A stretch of 64,000 nt of DNA, taken from assembly GCF_003143855.1 (NCBI RefSeq), contig NZ_QFRK01000007.1, forward strand, positions 51,194-115,193. The letters run 5' to 3'. A program made the translations under genes and the position numbers. Below the pieces are notes generated by a model, which was given only the letters and a program-made list of their open reading frames with translations, was not told the origin of the DNA and did no database searches. The stretch comes from Streptomyces sp. NWU339. GTDB taxonomy: Bacteria > Actinomycetota > Actinomycetes > Streptomycetales > Streptomycetaceae. This document shows, piece after piece, positions 36,701 to 45,188 of this stretch; within the stretch, counting starts at the first letter, position 1, and every line of letters starts with the position of its first letter.

Positions 36701-39700
36701 CCCTCGCCGACGGCATCGAGGCCGACGCGGAGGTGACCGGCCTCGAGCTGCTGACCGAGGACGACCGCGCCCTGCTGGAGCGGTGGAACACCACCGCCCG
36801 GCGGACGGCGCCGCGCAGCCCCATCGAGCTGTTCGCCGAGCAGGCCCGCCGCACCCCCGACGCGCCCGCCCTGCGCGACGGCGACACGGAGCTGACGTAC
36901 CGCCGCCTCGACGACTGGTCCGACGCCGTGGCGTCCCGGCTCCTCGCCGACGGCCTGCGGGCGGAGGGCCGGGTGGCGCTGCTGATGGACCGCTGTGCCG
37001 AACTCGTCGTCGCCCAGCTCGCCGTCCTCAAGGCGGGCGGCGCCTACGTACCGGTGGACGCCCGTGCCCCCGAGGAGCGGCGCCGCACGCTGATCGAGCG
37101 GGCGGGTGTGACGGCCGAACTGACCGCCGCGGACGTCGTCGCCGCACGCACCCCCGTGCCGGGCGCGCCCGCGGCCGTTCCCGCGGACGCCGACCGGCTG
37201 GCGTACGTGATGTTCACCTCCGGGTCGACCGGCGAGCCCAAGGCGGTCGCGGTACGGCACCGCGACGTGGCCGCCCTCGCCACCGACAGCCGCTTCGCCG
37301 GAGGGGTGTGCGACCGGGTGCCGCTGCACTCCCCGGTGGCCTTCGACGCCGCCACCTTCGAGGTGTGGGCGCCCCTGCTCACCGGCGGTTGCGTGGTCGT
37401 GGCACCGCCTCGGCCCATGGACGCGGCACTGCTGCGGCACCTGGTCCGCGACGGCGGCCTGAGCGCGCTGTGGCTGACCGCCGGCCTCTTCCGGCTGCTG
37501 GCGCAGGACGCGCCGGGCTGCTTCGCCGGTCTGCGCCAGGTGTGGACCGGCGGCGACGTGGTGCCCGCCGCGGCCGTACGCCGCGTGCTGTCCGCCTGCC
37601 CCGGCCTGACCGTCGTGGACGGCTACGGCCCCACCGAGACGACGACGTTCGCGACGTCCTTCGCGCTCACCGACGCGACGGCCGTCCCCCACGCCGTGCC
37701 CATCGGCCACCCGCTCGACGACATGCGGGTCCACGTCCTCGACGGCCGTCTGCGGCCCGTACCGCCGGGCTGCGCCGGCGAGCTGTACCTCGCCGGCGAG
37801 GGCGTGGCACGTGGTTACCTGGGCCGTCCCGGCGACACCGCCGCCCGCTTCCTCGCCGACCCCGCCGGCCCGCCCGGCACGCGCATGTACCGCACCGGCG
37901 ACCTGGCCCGCCGCCGCCCCGACGGCACGGTCGAGTTCCTGGGCCGCGCCGACGACCAGGTGAAGATCCGCGGCTTCCGCGTCGAACCCGGCGAGGTGGA
38001 GGCGGCCCTCGCGGCGCATCCCGGCGTCGCGGACGTGGCGGTCGTGGCCCACGAGGACCGGCCCGGCAGCCGGCGCCTGGTGGCCTACGTGGTCGGCCCC
38101 GAAGACCTCACGGCCGTAAGGGAGTCCGCCCGGCGCTTGCTCCCCGACTACCTCGTCCCCTCGGTGTTCGTCGCCCTGCCCGCGCTGCCGCTCAGCGGAA
38201 ACGGCAAGGTCGACCGGGCCGCGCTTCCGGCGCCGGAGAGCGCCGGCGGAGACCGGCAGGACGCGCCGACCGCGCCGCGCACCGACGCCGAGCGGCGCAC
38301 CGCCGACGTCTTCGCGGAAATCCTCTCCGTGCAACAACCCGGCGTGGAGGACGACTTCTTCCAGCTGGGCGGCGACTCCATCCTCAGCATCCGGCTGGCC
38401 GCCCGCCTGTCCGAGGCGTTCGGCACCGACCTGTCACCGCGCGCGGTGTTCACCCACCCCACCCCCGCCGCCCTCGCCGCCCTGCTCACCGCGGAGCCGT
38501 CCGGCGACGCCGCGCCCACCGCGATCGTCCCGGCCCCCCGCGACACGCCCGCCCCGATGTCGTACGCCCAGCAACGCCTTTGGTTCCTGGAGGAGTTCGC
38601 GCCGGGCAGCGGCGAGTACGTCACCGCGCTGGCCCTGCGCCTGCGCGGCAGGCTCGAGGTGCCCGCTCTCACCGCGGCCCTGCGCGCCCTGGTGGAGCGG
38701 CACGAGGCACTGCGCACCACCTTCGACGCGGTGGACGGCCACGGCGTGCAGATCGTCCACCCGGCGCCGGACGTGCCGCTGCCGCTGCACGACCTGTCGG
38801 GAACGGCCGGGACCGACCGGGCGGCCCGGTTGGAGGAGCTGCTGGAGGCCGAGCGTGCCCGCACGTTCGACCTGCGGCGCGGTCCGCTGCTGCACGCGGG
38901 GCTGATCAGGCTCTCGGACGACGAGCACGTCCTGACGCTGACCCTGCACCACATCGTCACCGACGGCTGGTCCACCGGAGTGCTCACCGGCGACCTCGCT
39001 CACTTCTACCGGGCCGAACTGGGCGCGGCCGCCAAGCCGCTGCCGCAGCTGCCGGTGAGTTACTCCGACTACGCCCACTGGCAGCGCGGCAGCGGCACGG
39101 ACGAACACCTCACGTACTGGAAGGAGCACCTGGCCGGTCTGGAAACGCTGGACCTGCCCACCGACCGGCCGCGCCCGGCGGTGCGCACCCACGACGGCGC
39201 CACCGCGCGCCTCGCCCTGCCGCGCGGTGTGACCCGCCGCCTCGTCCAGGTGGGCCGGGACCGGCAGGCCACCCTGTTCGCCACGCTGGTCGCCGCCGCG
39301 CAGACCTATCTGGCCCGCCTGACCGGCGGCCGGGACATCACCGTCGGCACGGTCGCCTCAGGCCGCGACCGGGCCGAGACCCAGGACCTCGTCGGGTTCT
39401 TCGTCAACACCCTCGTCCTGCGCTCGCGCGTCGAACCCGACCGTCCCTTCCCCGAGTTCCTCACCGAGGTACGCGGGACCGTACTGGACGCCTTCGCCCA
39501 CCAGGAGGCGCCGTTCGAGCGGGTGGTGGACGAGGTGCAGCCGGTCCGGGACACCAGCCGCACCCCCCTGTTCCAGGTCATGGTGGTGCTGCAGAACGCC
39601 CCGGCCGCCGACCTCGACCTGCCCGGCATCGAGGTCGCCGGCGTCGACACGGACCTGCGGCACGCGGCGTTCGACCTCACCCTGGAGTTCGCCGAGACCC

Positions 39701-42700
39701 CCGCCGGAGAACTGCACGGCCTGCTCACCTACAACACCGACCTGTTCGACGCGGCCACCGCCGAACGGATGGCCGACCAGCTCGGCACGCTCCTGACCGC
39801 CGTAGCCGACGACCCCGACCGGCCCCTGGGCGCCCTGCCCCTCGCCACCGGCGAGACACTCGAGGCCGTCCTCGACCAGGGACGCGGCACCGCCCGCCCG
39901 GTACCGGCGGCGACGCTGCCGGAGCTGTTCGAACAGCAGGCCGCCCGCACGCCCGACGCCGTGGCCCTGGCCGACGCCGACGGCCGCGAGCTGACGTACG
40001 CGCAGGTCGAGCGCGCCGCCAACCGGCTGGCGCACCGGCTCATCGCCCGGGGTGTGGGGCCCGAGCGGGTCGTGGCGCTGGCCCTGCCCCGCAGCGCGGA
40101 GACGGTGGTGGCCCAGCTCGCCGTGGCCAAGGCCGGCGGTGCCTTCCTGCCCGTCGACCCGGACTACCCCGAGCAGCGGCGGGAGTTCATGCTGCGCGAC
40201 GCGGACGCCTGGCTCGTCCTGGACGACCCCGCCACCGTACGGGACGCGGACGGGCCGGAGACCGCGCCCACGGACGCCGACCGCACGGCCGCGCTGACCG
40301 TCGCCCACCCGGCGTACGTGATCTACACGTCCGGTTCCAGCGGCACACCCAAGGGCGTGACGGTGACCCACAGCGGCCTGGCCGCCTTCGCCGCGGCCGC
40401 CGCCGACCGCTACGACGCGGGCCCCGGCGACCGGGTCCTGCAGTTCGCCTCGCCCAGCTTCGACGCCTCGGTGCTGGAGCTGTGCGTGTCCCTGCTCGGC
40501 GGAGCCACCCTCGTCACCGGGGAGGAAGGCCCACTCGTCGGCGAGCGGCTCGCCCAGGTCCTCGCCGAGCGGCGCATCAGTCACACGCTGATCCCGCCCG
40601 CCGCCCTGGCCACGGTCGCCCCCGAGACCTCCGACGCCCTGCCGCACCTGCGCACCCTCATCGTGGGCGCCGAGGCGTGCCCGGCCCACCTCGTCGAACG
40701 GTGGGCCCCCGGCCGACGCATGATCAACTCGTACGGCCCGACCGAGGCCACCGTCGTCGCCACCTGGACCGGCCCCCTCGCCCCGGGCACGGGCGCCCCG
40801 CCGATCGGCCGCCCGGCCGGCGCCACCCGCGTCCACGTCCTCGACGCCGCGCTGCGCCCCGTCCCGCCCGGCGTCACCGGCGAACTGTACGTGGCCGGAC
40901 CCGGACTGGCCCGCGGCTATCTGCACCGGCCCGGCCTGACCGCCTCGCGTTTCCTCGCCGACCCGTTCGGCGCGCCGGGGGAGCGGATGTACCGCACCGG
41001 TGACCTGGCCCGCTGGGACGCGTCCGGCGAACTGCGCTTCGCCGGACGCGCCGACGACCAGGTGAAGCTGCGCGGCTTCCGCATCGAGCCCGGAGAGATC
41101 GAGAGCGCGCTGCGCCGCAGCCCGCGGGTGCGCGAGGCGGTGGTCACCGTACGCGGTGGCGGGACCGACCCGGACGGCCGGTCCGGCGGACGGCTCGTGG
41201 CCTACATCGTGCCCGCCGAGGGAACCACGGAGGAGCTGCCGGTGCCGGAGCTGCGCGACCACCTCGCCGGGCTGCTCCCGCCACACATGGTCCCGTCGGC
41301 GTTCGTCCCGCTGGAGCGCCTGCCGCTCACCCCGAACGGCAAGACCGACCGCGGCGCCCTGCCCGAACCCGGACCCACGCACACCGCCGCCGGGCCGCCC
41401 ACGGCACCGCGCACCGAGACCGAACGCCGTATCGCCCGCATCTGGGCCGACGTCCTCGGCGTGGCGGACGTGGGAGCGCACGACAACTTCTTCCACCTCG
41501 GCGGCGACTCCATCCTCAGCATGCAGGTCGTGTCACGGCTGCGGCGGGACGGACTGCACCTGGCCACCCGCGACCTGTTCACCCACCAGACGGTCGCCGA
41601 GCTGGCCACCGTCGTCACCGACGCGCCCCAGCACTCCGGGGACGGTCCGGTGAGCGGAGACGTGCCGCTCACCCCCATCCAGGAGTGGTTCCTGACCAGC
41701 CCGCGCGCCGGTCACAGCCACTTCAACCAGTCGCTGATGCTGGAGCTCGGCACCGCCCCGGACGCCGCCGCCCTGGAAACGGCCCTGAACGCCCTGCTCG
41801 ACCACCACGACGCCCTGCGCATGCGCTTCACCGAGGACCAGGACGGCTGGCGCCAGTTCAACCCGCCGCCGTCCGACACCGACCGCGACCGGCTCCTGAA
41901 CCGCCACGACCTGAGCGGGCTGACCTCCGCCGAGGCCGACGCGGCGATGGAGAAGGCCGCCGACGACCTGCACACCGGATTCGACCTGGCGCGCGGCCCG
42001 CTGCTGCGGGCGGCCCTGTTCACCGGGGACGCCGGCCGGCCCGCCTTCCTCCTCCTGGTCGCCCATCACCTGGTGGTGGACGCCGTGTCCTGGCGCATCC
42101 TGCGCGACGACCTGGAGGCCGCCCACCGGCAGGCCGTCCAGGGCGGGACCGTCGCGCTGGGCGAACGCACCACCTCCTTCCGCGAGTGGGCCCGAAGCCT
42201 CGCCGCGCACGTCGCGGCCGGAGCCCTCGACGGCGAACTGCCCTACTGGGAAAGGGCGGTGAACGCCGAGCCCCTGCCGGCCGAGGCATCGACCGGGCCG
42301 GAGACGGGCGTCGTCGACACGCTCACCGTCGAACTGGACGAGGCGGACACCGAGGCACTGCTGCGCGCCGCGCCGACCGCCTACCGCACCCGCGTCAACG
42401 ACGTGCTGCTCGCCGCCCTCGCCCTGGCCCTGGCCCGCTGGACCGGCCGCGAGGAGGTCCGCCTGGACCTGGAGGGGCACGGCCGCGAGGACGTCCTCGA
42501 CGACGTGGACCTCTCCCGCACGGTCGGCTGGTTCACCACCGTCCACCCCGTCGCCCTCCAGGTGCCCGAACCCGCCGACCTCGGCCCCGCCCGGGACTGG
42601 CGGACCCTGGTGAAGTCGGTGCGCCGCCAGCTGCGCGCCGTGCCCGGCAACGGCCTGGGCTTCGGTGCGCTGCGCACCTTCGGCCCGCCCGAGGTGCGTC

Positions 42701-43005
42701 AGCGGCTCGGACGGGCCGCGCACGGACAGGTCGTCTTCAACTACCTGGGCCAGTGGGACGCCCGCCCGGAGCACTCCGGCGACGGCCTGGTGCGCGCCGA
42801 GCACGGGTCGTTCGGACGCCACCACGACCCGCGCGACAGCGGCTCCCACCCGCTGGAGGTCGTCGGCGCGGTGCAGGGCGGCCGGCTGTTCTTCACCTGG
42901 CACCACCGGCCCGCCCTCCACGCCACGGACACCGTGCGACGTGTCGCGGACGACTTCGCCGAGGCCCTGCGCCACATCGCCCACTACGCCCGGAACAACC
43001 GGTGA
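23077..43005 (+). CDS. NRPS 2, five modules, ends in an epimerase without thioesterase
   Basis: A 6642-aa non-ribosomal peptide synthetase. Order: C6-A6-T6-E6, C7-A7-T7, C8-A8-T8-E8, C9-A9-T9, C10-A10-T10-E10. C6, C8 and C10 have the [11 protein letters not shown] entry of LCL domains, while C7 and C9, which follow E domains, have PLTPLQxGML. The protein stops about 20 residues after the last E domain, with no TE, R or terminal C domain. The terminal E10 keeps [23 protein letters not shown] and FNYLG and so looks active. The N-terminus carries a short basic helix-like tail (residues 1-30) ahead of C6 that may pair with the acidic tail of NRPS 1. It starts 13 bp after NRPS 1, so the two are co-transcribed. 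Predicted product: D-(basic/polar), Thr, D-(basic/polar), Val, D-X. Confidence 0.97.
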   Translation: MTSSKRNRAEALPQDLQEVLRRRLAGRAAGTPGAARQTIGQADRSRPLPLSFAQQRLWFLDRLRPGDPRYNSAVALRLTGTLDHTALSGALEHAVGRHEALRTTFQETDGTPAQTVHPAGPLPLPVRDLTAPGDGPADLDALLQAEYERPFDLRTGPLLRALLLRESHDAHVLLLTAHHIVTDGWSMGVLLEELCAAYDALARGARPALPPVATQYPDFAVWQREQLSGTRLERQLDYWKEKLSGTVAPELPLDRPRRGEESGAGAVHTFTVPAATAARLKHLAAEQHTTLFTALVAACQALLARWSGQDDITVGSLTPGRGRTDLERAVGFFVNTVVLRTRVETGDSFRDLLAAAADTVNGAFAHGDTPFERLVEAVGATREAGRNPLFDVMVLLHPAPPAAPDPHGLATAPVAVPRQAATFDLSVEFVPDGDGLTGLLEYRTDLFDAATAERMADQLLRTLDGAVAEPDRPLGALPLLSPRQTRQVTRDWNATARPVPEETVPELFARQAARTPHATALVAGDVRLDYATLDARADRLARHLTARGAGPERLVALRLPRTADMIVAILAVWKAGAGYLPLDPALPKDRVRFLLDDARPALVLDEAALREVPDTASDTAPGRLAPPHPDTSAYLIHTSGSTGRPKGVAVAHRSLANLLAGHREGFVAEAGGGPLRVALTASFSFDTSLEGVLLMADGHPLHLVDETTRLDAAALVEYVVEHRIDFLDLTPTHLRQLLPAGLLTDPRHHPRVLMLGGEAVGPGLWRELAERRDVAAYNFYGPTECTVDALACRIEGDGRPTVGRPLANVRAYVLDDRLRPVPPGVGGELYLAGVQLARGYAGRPGLTAARFLPDPFGPPGARMYRTGDLARWTADGRLDHLGRADDQVKVRGHRIEPGEVEAALTERPEVAAAAVVAVTDPHGHTRLAAYLVPAVSRDARLTAADMRAACRRVLPDHMVPSSFTVLDALPMTVSGKVDRRALPAPDLDGGERDKEFVAPRTPQEETLARIWAEVLGVRRVGVTDNFFELGGDSILSIQAVSRARAAGLHLTSRDVFRHQTVADLAAASPRTADVPAPRWPREEGPAPLTPVQEWFFATHGPLRHFSMSMLLDLPHDLDERCLERALEALVAHHPALRTRFARSGDTWRQHPGDGPATGLLTRHDLSRAADATAAREEAAEAARAALDPETGTLLRAALLSCPGERPQLFLTVHHLAVDSVSWRILLADLAQAYRQAAQGDPPQLEPVSTPFADWAAHLSRRVRAGDLDADLPHWTAEAAEPRTPLPVDRHGTPLAGSVRTLRTRVDRATTGALLRQVPAVYRTQVNDVLLSALSRVLADWTGTERVTVALEGHGREDDTLDLSRTVGWFTAQYPVTLAPAGPSDAPDWGTTLKTVKERLRAVPRHGLGYEALARLGSPDPAARALRDLPLPQVCFNYHGQWEAGDGRDFAPADEAPGRDIAADEPPAHLLDISAVVAGGELEITWHYSDQVHDEGTVRTLADGMTRALAAIADHCARPDAGGRTPSDFPLARLDQDRLDRLVGDGRDVEDVLPLTPLQEGMLFHRLVGGPEDVYVDQAALLLDGVADPHAFAAAWQRVAERTPALRTRVVWEDVPVPLQVVHRDVRVPVTHLDWRDLDEPERAERLTRLRADDLARGIDLAAAPLMRLTLVRLPDARLRLLWTSHHLILDGWSLAQVLTEVCEEYAALTAGAESRPPVRRPFGDYVRLLAEQDPDAARAHWQEVLAGFTTPTPLPADRPLREVHLARSADVHTAGLDDGTSARLVRTARDAGLTLNTVVQGAWALLLARYAAEDDVVFGTTVSGRPEDLPGVESMVGMFINTVPTRIRVEAGRTAGAWLRELQDAQAESRRFAAVSLAELTQLSDVPSGSPLFHSMVAFENYPFDEARTAGSGVRLAEVTSRDATNYPLVLRAHHGERLGFDLAYDPALFDAATVRSLADRLCLLLTELADGPDRPLRTLARPTAGERRRMLTDWNGTERGRPAQTLVDLFEAQAARTPGAVAVTCGAERLDYATLDARAGRLAHRLAELGAAPERFVALALPRSCDQVVAILAVLKTGAAYLPIDPASPAERIGHLLADAAPVTLVTTTGTAARADGTDVPVLLLDDPDVEADLARRPVTGPAPARRPLPESPAYAIYTSGSTGRPKGVVIPHANVVRLFTRTSHWFGFGADDVWTMFHSYAFDFSVWELWGPLLHGGRLVVVPDETARSPEDFLRLLADEQVTVLNQTPSAFYPLIRADAEHPETGARLALRTVIFGGEALDVGRLAAWWTRHPACAPRLVNMYGITETTVHVTHAPLDPATDADGPVGSIGTAIEDLRVYVLDADLAPVPPGAIGELFVAGEGLARGYLGRPGLTAARFLADPFGQAGSRMYRTGDRAKWRADGTLEYLGRADAQVKIRGYRIEPGEIEAALHTHPGVAEAAVGVFEDASGTRRLVAHVVGSGGEAPAAAELRAHLERLLPAHMVPAAHVPMDALPLTVNGKLDRRALPAPGPDGYATGTDRTPPRTPAERLVAAAWTDVLGVEEVNAGDDFFALGGDSILAVRVTARLRAAFGPEVSPRTLFTRPTVAALAAELGEPADDASAPQADAIPATAPQTPAPLSYAQQRLWFLDRFEPGSTEYTTLSVLRMRGPLDASALRTALDGLVARHEALRTTFTEQDGQARQSVNPSYRVDLPVDDLTTAPDARAALDALLEREAATPFDLAAGPLLRARLARLAAGEHVLVLAVHHIVTDGWSLGVLGRDLGELYAAAHEGRRPRLPALPVRYADHAAWQRARADRVEHQLAHWRETLDAVPPLELPTDRPRPAVRTRDGALVTFTLPAELTDRLRERGREADATLYMTLLTACTALLSRWADQDDFAVGTVTAGRERPELHDVVGMFVNTLVLRNRVRPGTSFRALLKQVRGTVLEAFAHQDVPFERLVDALQPERDTSRTPLFQVMVALHNLGAEAPALLDLDVEPVMPPVRHATFDLAFDFVEDDGGVTGHLEYDTGLFDEDTVRRLAARLRLLLEAAAQDPDQDVRALELMTAAERRRVLHDWQGPRRAVPGTTFPALFEEQAARTPHVTALVARDATLDFAALNERANRLAHHLVARGVAPERVVAVRLPRTSDLLVAVLAVVKAGGALLCLDPDLPEERVAHLLADAAPHTVLTADTLREVPWDRLPAHDPTDRDRPAPLRPDHAAYIVYTSGSTGRPKGVVVEHRHLVNLCHDHREGLVAPHTADGRRLRAALSASFSFDTSWEGPLLLALGQEVHLVDEDVRLDPDAFCAQVTERRLDLVNVTPSFLRELTAAGLLAPGRHHPRVLLVGGEATGPDTWRELCAAADLGVTAYNMYGPTECTVDATYGRCAEHPDRPVIGRPGRNLRAYVLDGALRPVPPGVPGELYLAGAQVARGYLGRPGLTASRFLADPFGAPGERMYRTGDRARWDGRGLLEFLGRADEQIKIRGFRVEPGEVEAALLAHPDVSEAVVTAREHAGRLMLVAHLVPAQDAVPTADELRLALRRTLPDHMVPTAFVPLARIPRTSSGKTDRRALPAPPAQPDPATTYVAPRPGTEETLAAIWADVLRVERVGARDNFFALGGDSILSIQIVSRARRAGLALTTKDVFRHQTVAELALRVTGAVPAAADTAPPAEAPLTPIQRWYLDGRRPDDPLRFTMSQHLELTPGTDRSALRPAVDALVRHHPALRTRFRRTEDGWRQEVLPDVPDGILTHHDVTGLDGPALEAEVRRAADAARASLDPTEGRVVRVLLFDRGPELPAHLLFTVHHLVVDGVSWRILLADLETAHRSAADGRPVDLPPATTAYGHWAARLQAHTRSGALDGDLAHWERTAAAPAGLPAGRPGPNTHGTAATVTVLLEPETTEALLRRVPEVYRTQVNDVLLSALGRTLARWCGRDTVLVGVEGHGREDLFDDVDLSRTVGWFTAEFPLALRVAPDAGWHDTLRSVKEQLRAVPLHGLSHGALRHLLPDSPLTGAPVPQVGFNYHGRWDADGDRSGLYGAALPPAGSDTDPDAPRPYLLDITGVVQDGRLELGWTYPPAVYDEATVRGLADEMCAALRDIAAHCTRPDAGGRTPSDFPLAGLGQSELDRLVGDGRHVADVLPLTPLQTGMLFHGLVDTAGAYFDRTAVRLSGVADPQAFAVAWQQVADRTEALRTSVHWQGLPHPVQVVHHRVELPVTHLDWRHLTPGQREGETEELLAADRTAGMDLTAAPLTRITLAALPGDEVLLLWSSHHLILDGWSTGQLLTEVCERYAALTGGREAPAPVRRPFSDFLRWLRDQAEPAAEAYWAGALAGFPARTPLPYDRTPAEAHRARAASTVHRELDERVSTRLRETAARAGLTVNTVIEGAWALLLARHGGRDDVVFGTTVSGRPAELPGVEAMIGMFINTVPTRIRVTDGGVASWLRGVQERQSDARRFDFLALPRIQALSEVPAGEALFDSMVVFENYPVDESATARTGVHVEEVRAEDAPTFPLCLRAHLGDRLGIDLAYDAGLFDAHTAERLAAGLVVVLTALADGIEADAEVTGLELLTEDDRALLERWNTTARRTAPRSPIELFAEQARRTPDAPALRDGDTELTYRRLDDWSDAVASRLLADGLRAEGRVALLMDRCAELVVAQLAVLKAGGAYVPVDARAPEERRRTLIERAGVTAELTAADVVAARTPVPGAPAAVPADADRLAYVMFTSGSTGEPKAVAVRHRDVAALATDSRFAGGVCDRVPLHSPVAFDAATFEVWAPLLTGGCVVVAPPRPMDAALLRHLVRDGGLSALWLTAGLFRLLAQDAPGCFAGLRQVWTGGDVVPAAAVRRVLSACPGLTVVDGYGPTETTTFATSFALTDATAVPHAVPIGHPLDDMRVHVLDGRLRPVPPGCAGELYLAGEGVARGYLGRPGDTAARFLADPAGPPGTRMYRTGDLARRRPDGTVEFLGRADDQVKIRGFRVEPGEVEAALAAHPGVADVAVVAHEDRPGSRRLVAYVVGPEDLTAVRESARRLLPDYLVPSVFVALPALPLSGNGKVDRAALPAPESAGGDRQDAPTAPRTDAERRTADVFAEILSVQQPGVEDDFFQLGGDSILSIRLAARLSEAFGTDLSPRAVFTHPTPAALAALLTAEPSGDAAPTAIVPAPRDTPAPMSYAQQRLWFLEEFAPGSGEYVTALALRLRGRLEVPALTAALRALVERHEALRTTFDAVDGHGVQIVHPAPDVPLPLHDLSGTAGTDRAARLEELLEAERARTFDLRRGPLLHAGLIRLSDDEHVLTLTLHHIVTDGWSTGVLTGDLAHFYRAELGAAAKPLPQLPVSYSDYAHWQRGSGTDEHLTYWKEHLAGLETLDLPTDRPRPAVRTHDGATARLALPRGVTRRLVQVGRDRQATLFATLVAAAQTYLARLTGGRDITVGTVASGRDRAETQDLVGFFVNTLVLRSRVEPDRPFPEFLTEVRGTVLDAFAHQEAPFERVVDEVQPVRDTSRTPLFQVMVVLQNAPAADLDLPGIEVAGVDTDLRHAAFDLTLEFAETPAGELHGLLTYNTDLFDAATAERMADQLGTLLTAVADDPDRPLGALPLATGETLEAVLDQGRGTARPVPAATLPELFEQQAARTPDAVALADADGRELTYAQVERAANRLAHRLIARGVGPERVVALALPRSAETVVAQLAVAKAGGAFLPVDPDYPEQRREFMLRDADAWLVLDDPATVRDADGPETAPTDADRTAALTVAHPAYVIYTSGSSGTPKGVTVTHSGLAAFAAAAADRYDAGPGDRVLQFASPSFDASVLELCVSLLGGATLVTGEEGPLVGERLAQVLAERRISHTLIPPAALATVAPETSDALPHLRTLIVGAEACPAHLVERWAPGRRMINSYGPTEATVVATWTGPLAPGTGAPPIGRPAGATRVHVLDAALRPVPPGVTGELYVAGPGLARGYLHRPGLTASRFLADPFGAPGERMYRTGDLARWDASGELRFAGRADDQVKLRGFRIEPGEIESALRRSPRVREAVVTVRGGGTDPDGRSGGRLVAYIVPAEGTTEELPVPELRDHLAGLLPPHMVPSAFVPLERLPLTPNGKTDRGALPEPGPTHTAAGPPTAPRTETERRIARIWADVLGVADVGAHDNFFHLGGDSILSMQVVSRLRRDGLHLATRDLFTHQTVAELATVVTDAPQHSGDGPVSGDVPLTPIQEWFLTSPRAGHSHFNQSLMLELGTAPDAAALETALNALLDHHDALRMRFTEDQDGWRQFNPPPSDTDRDRLLNRHDLSGLTSAEADAAMEKAADDLHTGFDLARGPLLRAALFTGDAGRPAFLLLVAHHLVVDAVSWRILRDDLEAAHRQAVQGGTVALGERTTSFREWARSLAAHVAAGALDGELPYWERAVNAEPLPAEASTGPETGVVDTLTVELDEADTEALLRAAPTAYRTRVNDVLLAALALALARWTGREEVRLDLEGHGREDVLDDVDLSRTVGWFTTVHPVALQVPEPADLGPARDWRTLVKSVRRQLRAVPGNGLGFGALRTFGPPEVRQRLGRAAHGQVVFNYLGQWDARPEHSGDGLVRAEHGSFGRHHDPRDSGSHPLEVVGAVQGGRLFFTWHHRPALHATDTVRRVADDFAEALRHIAHYARNNR
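27716..30930 (+). other. NRPS 2 module 7 (C-A-T), L-Thr
   Basis: C about 27720-29060 (DCL), A about 29095-30610, T about 30660-30870. Pocket residues D-F-W-N-I-G-M-V-H match the textbook threonine code exactly, and the A5 motif is the matching YGITETTVH. Confidence 0.9.
30931..35440 (+). other. NRPS 2 module 8 (C-A-T-E), D-basic or polar residue
   Basis: C about 30940-32270 (LCL), A about 32310-33760, T about 33800-34010, E about 34055-35440. Pocket residues D-T-E-N-L-G-M-V-D are related to module 6 but with Asn in place of one Asp, so the substrate may be the same cationic amino acid or a close analogue. Confidence 0.78.
35441..38540 (+). other. NRPS 2 module 9 (C-A-T), L-Val
   Basis: C about 35445-36780 (DCL, HHLILDG), A about 36820-38240, T about 38270-38480. 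Pocket residues D-A-F-W-W-G-G-T-F are a valine-type code. The A3 motif reads SGSTGEPKA, with Ala in place of the usual Gly. Confidence 0.83.
38541..43005 (+). other. NRPS 2 module 10 (C-A-T-E), terminal D-X
   Basis: C about 38550-39880 (LCL), A about 39910-41370, T about 41400-41610, E about 41655-42980. Pocket residues D-A-L-L-I-G-S-V-V equal those of modules 1 and 5. The A3 motif is SGSSGTPKG. The chain ends on a D residue, the form recognised by SurE-type cyclases. Confidence 0.83.
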
Positions 43006-43100
43006 CGCCCCGCCCCCCGGCCCGCGCCCCACCGCCCGCCACCGCACCAGCAGCCCGTCGCCACCCACCCGTCCGACCCGAGAGAGCGAGACCGACAGAC

Positions 43101-43304
43101 ATGGACGAGAACACCCGCTACCAGGTGCTGCGCAACGACGAGGAGCAGTACTCGCTGTGGCCCGTGGACGTCGAGGTGCCCGCCGGCTGGCAGCCCGTCG
43201 GCAAGGAGGGCACCGAGGCGGAGTGCTCCGCCTACGTCGACGAGGTCTGGACCGACATGCGCCCGCGCAGCCTGCGGGAGCGCATGGAGAACGCCGAAGC
43301 CTGA
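43101..43304 (+). CDS. MbtH-like NRPS accessory protein
   Basis: A 67-aa MbtH-family protein. It shows the family signature: NDEEQYSLWP, PAGWQPVG and WTDMRPRSLRER with the conserved tryptophans. Family knowledge: MbtH proteins bind adenylation domains and are often needed for their solubility or activity. It lies 95 bp after NRPS 2 and should serve the ten A domains of this cluster, as no second copy is present. The start is an ATG with a weak GAGAGAGCGAG site. A strong hairpin 26 bp after the stop suggests it is the last gene of the main transcript. Confidence 0.95.
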   Translation: MDENTRYQVLRNDEEQYSLWPVDVEVPAGWQPVGKEGTEAECSAYVDEVWTDMRPRSLRERMENAEA

Positions 43305-43330
43305 CGCGTCCCGCGCAGCCACGAAGCACA

Positions 43331-43363
43331 GGCCGGGGTGCGTCCCACCACCGCACCCCGGCC
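43331..43363 (+). terminator. 12-bp perfect hairpin after mbtH
   Basis: GGCCGGGGTGCG and CGCACCCCGGCC pair perfectly around a 9-nt loop (43343-43351). There is no T tract, as is common for actinobacterial terminators. It sits between mbtH and the acetyltransferase gene. Confidence 0.7.
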
Positions 43364-43399
43364 TCGGCCCCGCCCGCCCGTCCGTCCCGAGGAGCCGTC

Positions 43400-43912
43400 A
43401 TGACACCGGTCCTGCACACCGAACGACTCACGTTCCGGCCCTACCGCCCCGAGGACGAGGACGTCTTCGTGGCCCTGCTGCGCGACGAGGAGGTCTGCCG
43501 CTGGATGGGCCAGGAACGCGTGCCGGAAGCCGACCTCCGCACGCTGTTCCGCGCCGTCCTCACCGAGGTCTACCCGCAGCGCAGGTTCGACGTGTGGGGG
43601 CTGTGGTGCGAGGAGGTCTACGTCGGCCACGCGGAGGTGAAGAAGACCGGCAACGTCGACGGCCACGAACTGATCACCGCCCTCGCCCCCGGGTACTGGG
43701 GCCGGGGCCTGGGCACCGAAGCGATCCGCGGCCTGCTCCGCCACGCCGCCGACAACCTGGGCCTGAAGGAGGTCTACGGCATGGTCGGCGCCGACAACAC
43801 CGCCAGCCTGGCACTGTGCCGCCGCCTGGGCACCCGACACGTGCGCGACGTGGTCGGCGACGACGGCACGGTGACCAAGATGGTGGTGATCTCCACGACG
43901 GACCCGGACTGA
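43400..43912 (+). CDS. GNAT acetyltransferase, RimJ/RimL-like
   Basis: A 170-aa GCN5-related N-acetyltransferase. Seen: the TERLTFRPYRPEDEDVF N-terminus typical of RimJ/RimL-like members, and the acetyl-CoA pyrophosphate loop GRGLGTEA in motif A. The ATG has GAGGAG upstream. It is in the same direction as the NRPS operon, 95 bp after mbtH but beyond a strong hairpin. Possible roles are acetylation of a cationic side chain in the peptide, or self-protection of the producer. Equally, it may be an unrelated housekeeping gene at the cluster edge; the sequence alone cannot decide. Confidence 0.88.
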   Translation: MTPVLHTERLTFRPYRPEDEDVFVALLRDEEVCRWMGQERVPEADLRTLFRAVLTEVYPQRRFDVWGLWCEEVYVGHAEVKKTGNVDGHELITALAPGYWGRGLGTEAIRGLLRHAADNLGLKEVYGMVGADNTASLALCRRLGTRHVRDVVGDDGTVTKMVVISTTDPD

Positions 43913-44009
43913 CGCCGGGAGCCGGCCCGGAACGCCACGGTGCCGTCCCCAGGCCCTCGATCCGGCTCCGCGCCCTCTCCTGAGGGGCGGTCACGGCCGG
44001 TCGGCCGAG

Positions 44010-44039
44010 CCCTCCCGGTCGTGGCCGGACCCGGGAGGG
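44010..44039 (+). terminator. 9-bp hairpin after the acetyltransferase
   Basis: CCCTCCCGG and CCGGGAGGG pair around a 12-nt loop, about 100 bp after the stop codon. Confidence 0.5.
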
Positions 44040-44119
44040 AGTCCGGGCCTTGTGGGACGGCTGGGGAACCGAGGACACGGTATCGGGCCGTGGCGTCCGC
44101 AGACCAAGGACGCGGTCTC

Positions 44120-44515
44120 CAGTCCGACTCGGATCGCCACGGTCGTCGAACGTTCCACCCGCTTCACGAGTTCCGGTCCGGATCGACGGCCGAGACGCAA
44201 CCACCGTTACCGCGCGGTTGTCCGAGAAGCCACGCAGCCTGCCCACCATGCTCCGCAAGACCCTGACGTGGGAGCGCGGGACGGAGCTCGCCGGTCACCA
44301 GGAGATGACCGCTGCCACCGGTTCTGACGTGCACTTCGCCGACCCGCGCAACCCGTGGCAGTGCGGCACGAACGAGAACACCGATCGCCTGCTCCGTCAG
44401 TACCTGCCCGAAGACACCAGCATGGGGCACCTGTCCCAGGACGACCTCGACGCCATCGCGCTGAAACCGAACAGCCGTCCTCGCGGAACGCTCGGCTTCG
44501 ACACGCCGGCCGATG
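44120..44515 (+). pseudogene. IS30-family transposase remnant (C-terminal half)
   Basis: Two reading frames together resemble the IS30 integrase core: one frame gives ATVVERSTRF, then after a frame change the other gives LRKTLTWERGTELAGH, GTNENTDRLLRQYLP and DLDAIALKPNSRPRGTLGF. Intact IS30 transposases have LTWDRGTE, so the middle catalytic Asp of the DDE triad is Glu here. The N-terminal half is missing. This is a dead fragment. Confidence 0.8.
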
Positions 44516-44622
44516 GAGCGGTCGCCGCCTCGGCACGGCTCGACGGTCTCTGCCTTGAGCTCCGGCGTGAGCGAGCGGCGAGGACGCGGCTTCTTCCTCC
44601 CCATGCCCTCCATGGTGGACAT
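44515..44622 (-). pseudogene. IS3-type transposase OrfA fragment
   Basis: About 36 residues on the minus strand (RRSLTPELKAETVEPCRGG and RSIGRRV) match the start of IS3-family OrfA helix-turn-helix proteins. The similarity stops where the IS30 remnant begins, which looks like a junction of two broken elements. Confidence 0.6.
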
Positions 44623-45188
44623 CCTTCCGGGACCCGACCCCTGATCCTGGATGTCCGCCGAAGTGAATCAAGCCCGGTCCGGGTGCGAGGCGCACTTGTG
44701 GGCGCGGCGGTGGCAGACCGCGTCGGGATGCGGGCGCGGTCGGGCCGCCTTCGCGTGAGCGGCGGCGTGCTGGGCTGTGAAGGTGCGCAGTGCCGCAAGG
44801 TCCTTGGAGCGGGGCTGCATCCGGCATGCCTCGGTGCTGTCGGTCCACTGTGTGTTGCCCGTCCGGCGGTCGGGCAAGGGGTTTCCACCCCGGGCGCAAG
44901 GCGTGCCAAGCGGCGTGGCACGCGGCGCCTCGAGCACTCCGAAGGCCCGGCCGTCCCGTGGCGGGGCTTCAACGTGTGCGGTTGCCCCGCCTTCTGGTCC
45001 CGGACCATCCGCTCGCGTCGCCCCGCGGCACGCCGTGGGAAGGGGCGACCCCTCCAGATTGGGGATAGGGGGGTGCCCAAGACGAGGCTGCCGCGGTGTA
45101 CGGGAATCGGGGACCTTGGAACCCGCTCGTCGCAGCCGACCGCCCGGCGCCGGTCGGTCCGTGTGTCGCCACAGAGGGGAACGTCGTC
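44623..45188. other. Region without an intact gene between IS debris and the Fn3 gene
   Basis: On the minus strand, about 44668-44860 encodes an AALRTFTAQHAAAHAKAARPR-like segment ending in RAHKCASHPDRA, reminiscent of small Cys/His-rich hypothetical proteins found in Streptomyces accessory regions. It has no proper start and is truncated, so it is probably a remnant. The last 120 bp presumably hold the promoter of the Fn3-protein gene. Confidence 0.35.

Noticed and set aside
25138..38337. Very long minus-strand open frame opposite NRPS 2 (and similar ones at 5091-10433, 10593-15227 and 15270-22781)
   Set aside because: They mirror the codon structure of the NRPS genes, are low-complexity Gly/Arg/Val/Ala-rich and show no family motif. 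Long antisense frames are normal opposite high-GC genes.
4464..43005. Identity with the surugamide, desotamide or mannopeptimycin clusters
   Set aside because: The release logic is similar, but the ten modules in two proteins and the A-domain codes do not match those products as I know them.
41655..43005. Reading the terminal E domain as a decayed or non-functional C domain
   Set aside because: All E-domain motifs are intact, and a terminal D residue is what the SurE-like cyclase requires.
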